This document shows, piece by piece, positions 59,380 to 64,000 of a stretch of DNA of 64,000 bases. The number at the start of each line of letters is the position of its first letter. The first letter of the stretch is position 1. The stretch is taken from positions 304,813 to 368,812 of the forward strand of contig NZ_FNAJ01000006.1 of the NCBI RefSeq assembly GCF_900101905.1. The letters run 5' to 3'. A model generated the notes under the pieces. That model was not told the DNA's origin. It ran no database searches and saw only the letters and a program-made list of their open reading frames with translations. Source of the DNA: Myxococcus virescens (GTDB taxonomy: Bacteria > Myxococcota > Myxococcia > Myxococcales > Myxococcaceae). Position numbers and translations under genes: made by a program.

Positions 59380-60025
59380 CGCGCGGTTCGAGGATCAGCT
59401 CGCGGCGGGGTGCCGGGCGCTGGGAGTGACGGTGGCGGCGGACCTGGGGCCGCGGCTCCAGCGGTTGATGAGCGAGCTGCTCAAGTGGAACGCGAAGGTG
59501 AACCTCACGGCGATTACGGCGCCGGAGGAGGTGCTGGAGAAGCACTTCCTGGATTCGCTCGCGGTGTTGCCGGAGGTGACGGGCGCGGCGACGTTGTTGG
59601 ACTTGGGCGCGGGCGCGGGCTTCCCGGGTCTGCCATTGAAGCTCGCGCTGCCCGCGCTGGGCGTCACGCTGGTGGACACGGTGGGCAAGAAGGTCGCGTT
59701 CATCAAGGCCGCGGCGGCGAGCCTGGGCATGCAAGGTGTTCGCGGTCTGCACGCGCGCGCGGAAGGCCAGCCGGAGACGGAAGGGATTCCGCGCGCCGAG
59801 GTGCTGATTGCGCGCGCGTTCATGGACCTGCCGGATTGGCTCGCGCTGGCGCCCGCGTATGTGGAGCCGGGCGGGCGCGTGGTGGCGATGCTCGGCAAGG
59901 CGCAGACGGACGCGGAGCTGGCGGCGCGCGCGGCGGAGCGGCAACTGCGCGTCGTGTCCGCGCGGGCGTACCGGCTGCCGTTCTCCGGTGCCGAGCGCCA
60001 GGTGGCGGTGTTCGCCAAGGAGTAG
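59372..60025 (+). CDS. rsmG: 16S rRNA G527 methyltransferase RsmG (GidB)
   Basis: 217 aa from the GTG at 59372, with GGAGGGC just upstream. SAM-binding LLDLGAGAGFPGLPLKL near residue 75 and the family start LMSELLKWNAKVNLTAIT, then HFLDSLAVLPE. It methylates N7 of G527 in 16S rRNA. Loss gives low streptomycin resistance in other bacteria. Its start codon lies inside a consensus DnaA box. Confidence 0.95.
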   Translation: MDNARFEDQLAAGCRALGVTVAADLGPRLQRLMSELLKWNAKVNLTAITAPEEVLEKHFLDSLAVLPEVTGAATLLDLGAGAGFPGLPLKLALPALGVTLVDTVGKKVAFIKAAAASLGMQGVRGLHARAEGQPETEGIPRAEVLIARAFMDLPDWLALAPAYVEPGGRVVAMLGKAQTDAELAARAAERQLRVVSARAYRLPFSGAERQVAVFAKE

Positions 60026-60205
60026 GGGAGGGGCGTGCCGCCGTGCGCGCCGGCCCGTGGGTGATTCCGGGCGGTGTGACACGGCGGTGTTTCATCCCGG
60101 GAATGCACGAGGCTGCCGAGTGACTTCGGCGGCGCGCATCCCACCGGGAGGGGAGGGTGGCGCGAGCCAGGGGCCTCGTTAGGTTTCACGGCGGAGGTGC
60201 CACGC

Positions 60206-60775
60206 ATGCAGCCGCTTCCGACGGACCGTCCTCACGTCTGGTTGTTCGAGCGCAACGCTCACGCCGTGACGTTGAAGGCCTCGCGCTCCGGCTTCGAGCG
60301 CCAGTGGGGCCCGCCACATCGCGTGGTGACTCGGGATGACGGCCGCTTCCAGGAGGCGCACTGGGGTTGGCGCAGTGAGTGTGGGCTCGAGTTGGTGGTC
60401 GTCTCGATGCGAGAGGCCGACCGGTTCCTCGTCTTCATCGAACCCCTGGAAGTCGACCACGCCCTGGCCCACCTGGGGTTGAAGGACGAGGTCGTGGAAT
60501 GGAGAGCCGACGCCGGGGTTCCGCTCCCGCGTGAAGGCTGGGTGCTCACGCGCATGGATGAGACGGGCAATCGCTACGACGTCGCGCAGTCGCCCGAGCG
60601 CGCGCACGTGGCGTGCTTCGCGCGCATCCTCGAAGAGCGTGCACACAAGCAGTCGTACTACGTCGAGTTCCGCGGCACGCCGCCCCATGAGGACGCCGCG
60701 CGGAAGGACTGGGCTGTCATCCGTCAGGATGAGTACGAGACGTACTTCGTGGAGCCCGTGGCTCCGCATCCGTGA
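60206..60775 (+). CDS. Unrecognised 189-aa protein
   Basis: ATG at 60206 with GGAGG at 60192-60196; a GTG at 60197 is too close to the ribosome site. The chain looks soluble: a beta-rich N-terminus (PHVWLFERNAHAVTLKASRS), alternating charged strands and a tail YYVEFRGTPPHEDAARKDWA. No signal peptide, TM or family motif seen. It lies between rsmG and a DUF5063 region. Confidence 0.65.
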   Translation: MQPLPTDRPHVWLFERNAHAVTLKASRSGFERQWGPPHRVVTRDDGRFQEAHWGWRSECGLELVVVSMREADRFLVFIEPLEVDHALAHLGLKDEVVEWRADAGVPLPREGWVLTRMDETGNRYDVAQSPERAHVACFARILEERAHKQSYYVEFRGTPPHEDAARKDWAVIRQDEYETYFVEPVAPHP

Positions 60776-60984
60776 GTCCTGTTCGAGTGTGCGGGGTGGG
60801 CGTGTCGAACTGGATGCGCCCAACTCATGCCCCGCGTTGGCGTTGAATCGTCGATGTCGATTGGATCAGCAGGCGCTTGCTCACAACGACGCGGGCGCAT
60901 CATTCGTGCGTCCAGGGTGGCAGCGAGCGTTGCTGTATCGCGACAGGCTCCTCCACCGGGAACCCCAGTCAGAGCAGGCTCCGT
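60776..60984. other. Short gene-free stretch
   Basis: About 210 bp after the 189-aa protein gene with no supported gene. Frames here continue into the next small open frame and could be the remnant of a longer gene. Confidence 0.35.
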
Positions 60985-61161
60985 ATGTACCGTCACTCGT
61001 GCGAGGACGTGTACGCCAACGAGCTGCCATCGGCCTCCCACGTTCTGGCGCAGTTGTCGGCTTGGGTTCGCGACGCCGCCGCCGTGCGCCCTCACAAGGA
61101 GCTCGGTATGCGTTCGCGACAAGAGCACCGCGCGCTCTCCCAGTGCGGAGCAACTCCATGA
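60985..61161 (+). CDS. Possible 58-aa small protein coupled to DUF5063 gene
   Basis: ATG at 60985 opens a 58-aa frame (MYRHSCEDVYANELPSASHV onward) with good third-position G/C preference. Its TGA overlaps the DUF5063 ATG by 4 bp (ATGA), the pattern of real operon partners here. The frame also extends upstream without a stop to 60877, so it may be the 3' end of a decayed gene. No family recognised. Confidence 0.4.
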   Translation: MYRHSCEDVYANELPSASHVLAQLSAWVRDAAAVRPHKELGMRSRQEHRALSQCGATP

Positions 61162-61616
61162 CCCGGAAGGACATCCTCGAGGCAGTGAAGCGCTTCGTCG
61201 GAGTTCTCGACGAGCAGAGTCACATTGAGGACCGCGAGGGAGCGCTGCGTGCTGCCCTGGACCGGCTCGCGCTGGCCTACCATTTTGCCGCCGTCCCATT
61301 CGACCAGACGAAGCATCCGGACGCGCCTCGTGCCGACTACTGGTCCCTGCGAGAGTGCATCGCGCCACTCTTTCCCGCCCTCGGCCTGTACAACGAGGCG
61401 TTGCACATCGTGGACAAGGTGGGGGAGTCCGAGCTCAGCATCGGCGACGCCATCGACGACCTCACGGACATCGCGATGGACCTGCACAGCGTCCTCTTCC
61501 GCTGGGAAAACACGAGCGAAGAAGATGCGCTCTGGCACTTCCGCTTTGGCTTCGAGACCCATTGGGGACTGCACCTGCGAAGCTTGCAGCTGTACCTCCA
61601 CCAGCGTGCCTTCTGA
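61158..61616 (+). CDS. DUF5063-like protein
   Basis: 152 aa from the ATG at 61158 with GGAG about 7 bp upstream. All-helical, with the pattern LSIGDAIDDLTDIAMDLHSV then WHFRFGFETHWGLHLRSLQL that fits DUF5063. Function unknown. The start overlaps the stop of a 58-aa frame. It is the last convincing gene before the gene-free parS zone. Confidence 0.75.
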   Translation: MTRKDILEAVKRFVGVLDEQSHIEDREGALRAALDRLALAYHFAAVPFDQTKHPDAPRADYWSLRECIAPLFPALGLYNEALHIVDKVGESELSIGDAIDDLTDIAMDLHSVLFRWENTSEEDALWHFRFGFETHWGLHLRSLQLYLHQRAF

Positions 61617-62841
61617 TGTGTCCAGCAACTCGCGACGGCAGCTGAGCCGCCGCCGATTTCCCTGACTCCCGAGGCGCTAGCAGGGGAGGGGACGTGGCCC
61701 TGCTTGGTGCACGTCCTTGTTTGCAGTGGCTCGGAAGCAAGGCCGGCAACCTGAGCTGCAGGCCGGTCGCTCGGCGCATGATCTTGCTCGCAGCGTCTCG
61801 AGAGCATCGTTGTGCAGCTTGCGCTGCATGTGGGTCGCCGCATGCAGGCCGACGGGTGGTTGGATGATGCGCCAACACGGCCGCGTCACGGTCCATCGAG
61901 GTGCATGTCGAGGCGCGGGTTGTTGATGGAGCATTGGGTGGACACGGCCGGCTCACCTCCCTCGGGCAGGCAGGACAACGCTCGTGCCGTCGGATGCATG
62001 GAGTCTGTCGAAGGTGATGTCCGTGAAGAGAGGCCAAGTTGAAGCCCTCGCTGACCGGGCAGCCAAGCCAGCGCCTGGTCGGCGTGTCTTCTCCGAACGG
62101 GGTGTCTTCATCGCACGGAAGAGGCCCACGTCGTTGATGCTGCCGGCGGGCTCGTCATCCTGAACGCTGCATCCGTGCGCCCGGAGTTGGGGCAGTCCGC
62201 GCTTCGGGCGCGAGCGAATGTCGTGACACGGCGCCTCGGGGGACTTGATGCCAGTTGGGATGGGGTGACGACGACGTGCATGCTCGCCGCGGTTTCGTGC
62301 ACACGGGACGACGCGCCCGTCCTTTGCGGAGCGGTCTGAGTCCGTGGGGCTTCGAGGCAGTCGAATGGATGGAGATGCATCGCATGTTCGACTCGGTGAT
62401 GCCGTCTCGTAGGCGCGCGAAGTCTCCCCGACTGCGCTCAGCTGAGGGCCGACTTGAGGTGACGAAGACACCCGGGATGGAGCTTCGCGCTCGGCTACTT
62501 CGTGCGCGGTGCTGTTTGAGGCTTCGTGATGCTCATGCGCCCGCGCGTCACCGGTGGGGGCCGTGGCTCGCTTTTCTGTGGGCCTCCAAGTCCGGCTGCA
62601 TGTTGGTGCCTGACCGCGCTGCTCGCGAACCGGTGCGGTGACCGAGCTCGCAGGTTCATGCGCGCGATGCGCGGCATGGCGCCAGTTCAGGTCGTGATGG
62701 TCCGCGTGAAGCGGGCGCCTGACTCGGGTCCAGGTGTTGGTGTGGTGCGCGCCTGCACTTCGTCATCCTGGGACAGCCCCTGGGGACGTAGCGAAGGCCG
62801 CCGGGGACAGTGGTTCTTCAGCGGCTGGATCGATGGGGCTC

Positions 62842-62855
62842 GTTCCAAGTGGAGC
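62842..62855. promoter_or_regulatory. Degenerate parS-like site
   Basis: GTTCCAAGTGGAGC, two mismatches from GTTCCACGTGGAAC. It is directly followed by a G-run repeat. It may be a weak or decayed ParB site. Confidence 0.4.
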
Positions 62856-62856
62856 A

Positions 62857-62875
62857 GGGGAGGGGAGGGGAGGGG
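62857..62875 (+). repeat. (GGGGA)n tract, G-quadruplex motif
   Basis: GGGGAGGGGAGGGGAGGGG: four G-tracts of four separated by single A, an ideal short-loop quadruplex sequence, one base after a degenerate parS site. Confidence 0.7.
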
Positions 62876-63052
62876 AGCACTCGTCACGGCGACCACGTCA
62901 CGCATGTCGCCGTGGCTCCGCGAGCGAGCGGCACTTTTGGCTCAGGCACAGGCGAACGGTGCTGCGTGATGGCCGCGCCACTTCTCGTGAGGGCTCTCAT
63001 CCGGCGCGCGTTCATCGGGCTCATGCTTCACGCGGACCGTGGTGGCACTGGC

Positions 63053-63064
63053 TTCGACATGGAA
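63053..63064. promoter_or_regulatory. Degenerate parS-like core
   Basis: TTCGACATGGAA, two mismatches from the 12-bp parS core TTCCACGTGGAA. Weak on its own; noted because of the nearby perfect sites. Confidence 0.25.
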
Positions 63065-63292
63065 GCGCTCCGTGAGCCGCGATGCGCAGGCGGTCGCATC
63101 GACATGAGTGGGCGCGTGCCTGCTCTGGACGGACCGCACGGTGATGGGAGTGGGCGTCGAGCATGGCCTCGCGGTGGATGCGCGCGGCGCCCGACCTGGA
63201 TGCCTGCGGAGTCGATGACCGGAGCGATGTGGATGCGAGCACGGCATCTGACGAGCGGATGCCGTTCGCTTTCGTGACGGGTCCAGGTTCCC

Positions 63293-63306
63293 GTTCCACG
63301 TGGAAC
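63293..63306. promoter_or_regulatory. parS: parS site (perfect)
   Basis: GTTCCACGTGGAAC, an exact match to the palindromic ParB-binding consensus, flanked by CC and GG that extend the palindrome. ParB spreads from such sites to build the segregation complex. Confidence 0.9.
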
Positions 63307-63679
63307 GGGACGCTCGGCATGCCCATGCGTCGTGGTGGAGGACACGTCTGGTCGTGGGTGTGGCTCAGGCCCCATCAGTGTTGAGCGCGGGCATCTCTGC
63401 ACACGTCATCAGGGAGGACTGGCGGCGCCGGTGCTCATGCTCGGGACATCGCGTGGTCCGGGGGGCGGAGCGTCGGTGGCGGGCGTCAGTTGTTCGCGGG
63501 CCCAGCCAGCGACTGACCTCGTCTTCGACCTGGCGCTCGTTTCACGTCGACTGTGGAGCGCTCCACCTCAGAAGCGGTCGTCAGCTGTTCGCGTGCTCAT
63601 CCAGGTGCTCGCGCCGCACGGCGCGCGGGGAGCTGCGAGCACACGGCTTCGATGAGCGCCCATCCACCTTGGTCGGGCC

Positions 63680-63693
63680 GTTCCACGTGGAAC
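63680..63693. promoter_or_regulatory. parS: parS site (perfect)
   Basis: GTTCCACGTGGAAC exact, followed by AGGAAGA, the same flank as the site at 63977. Confidence 0.9.
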
Positions 63694-63836
63694 AGGAAGA
63701 TGGATGTGCAGGCCGTCGTACTGACCGGAGTGGCTTGCTCAAGCGCGGTGCCATCGCCGTTCCCTGTTGAGCGAGAAGGCGCGAGCGCGTGGTCCCGTTG
63801 AACGGGCGCGACGTGCTCATGCGCGGACCCTTTGCT

Positions 63837-63850
63837 GTTCCACGTGGAGC
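63837..63850. promoter_or_regulatory. parS: parS site with one mismatch
   Basis: GTTCCACGTGGAGC, one mismatch (G for A) in the right half. Probably still bound by ParB, more weakly. Confidence 0.7.
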
Positions 63851-63976
63851 GGGGAGGAGGGAACGAACGGATGCGGCGTGTGGCTCGTCCCTTCATCGTG
63901 CCCAGCGAAGAAGGAACGAGGGAGTGCATGGCTGCGTTGGACGAACGTGGCTGGCTCATGCGCGATGCCGCGCGTG

Positions 63977-63990
63977 GTTCCACGTGGAAC
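63977..63990. promoter_or_regulatory. parS: parS site (perfect)
   Basis: GTTCCACGTGGAAC exact, followed by AGGAAGAAGG at the end of the window. The cluster likely continues to the right. Confidence 0.9.
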
Positions 63991-64000
63991 AGGAAGAAGG

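Larger units (their letters stand above)
61617..64000. other. Gene-free region leading into the parS cluster
   Basis: About 2.4 kb with no frame that shows a ribosome site, family motif and normal codon bias together. Third-position G/C preference is lost, and the sequence reads as random rather than coding. Several open frames near the right edge contain STWN or FHVE, which are just translations of parS. It contains three perfect and several decayed parS-like sites and a G-quadruplex-type repeat. Confidence 0.55.

Noticed and set aside
61953..62471. 172-codon minus-strand frame in the gene-free zone
   Set aside because: Composition looks random, with no ribosome site, motif or third-position bias.
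63028..63983. Open frames with FHVE or STWN near the right edge
   Set aside because: These residues are the translations of parS sites; the frames lack codon bias and ribosome sites.

Overview
The window is high-GC DNA (strong G/C preference at third codon positions) from a myxobacterium, most likely Myxococcus or a close relative, at the replication-origin end of the chromosome. Three kinds of evidence point there: (i) the origin-associated genes dnaA, rpmH, rnpA, yidD, yidC, jag, mnmE, mnmG and rsmG are all present; (ii) the right edge carries perfect ParB-binding parS sites (GTTCCACGTGGAAC); (iii) there are myxobacterial traits such as Ser/Thr kinases with C-terminal PEGA domains, a MYXO-CTERM sorting tail, and many lipoproteins. 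No rRNA, tRNA, CRISPR array, IS element or prophage was recognised.

Layout. 1-6.2 kb: a PilZ protein cut by the left edge, a Cys-cluster protein, a secreted protein, then on the minus strand an RNase R-like exonuclease followed by two lipoprotein genes, one with a JAMM/MPN-like metal-site pattern. 6.5-19.2 kb: two transmembrane Ser/Thr kinases with kinase-TM-PEGA architecture, a GIN-domain protein, a TPR-like membrane protein, a DUF429 protein, a Cys-rich lipoprotein and glutathione synthetase. 19.4-29.3 kb: a PHB-depolymerase-like lipoprotein, a hipBA toxin-antitoxin pair with a perfect 16-bp operator, a TrmN6-like methyltransferase, a triple PEGA-like repeat protein, DoxX, CapA-like and MFS proteins. 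29.4-38.1 kb: an M16 protease pair (one catalytic, one without the zinc motif), a membrane protein, a DUF2267/CBS pair, a MYXO-CTERM surface protein and a HEAT-repeat protein.

38.2-45.4 kb is the conserved origin block: dnaA on the minus strand diverges from rpmH-rnpA-yidD-yidC-jag, then mnmE, across a 651-bp intergenic region that is the best oriC candidate seen here. 45.4-57.4 kb separates mnmE from mnmG and holds Uma2, a small arsR-AHSA1-doxX operon, a GspE-N-domain protein, cysteine dioxygenase, SppA, a full-length M16 protease, an alpha/beta hydrolase and a Bcr/CflA-type MFS transporter. 57.4-60.0 kb is mnmG-rsmG, with a consensus DnaA box lying over the rsmG start. 60.2-61.6 kb holds two unrecognised or DUF5063 genes. 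From 61.6 kb to the end I see no convincing gene; the last 1.2 kb carries parS sites, so parA/parB probably lie just beyond the right edge.

Genes that plausibly act together: RnpA, L34, YidD, YidC and Jag (RNA processing and membrane insertion); MnmE and MnmG (tRNA wobble uridine modification); DnaA with the origin-proximal boxes (replication start); parS with ParB (segregation); HipB and HipA; and the two-chain M16 protease. All functional calls are from reading the translated sequence; no database search was possible.
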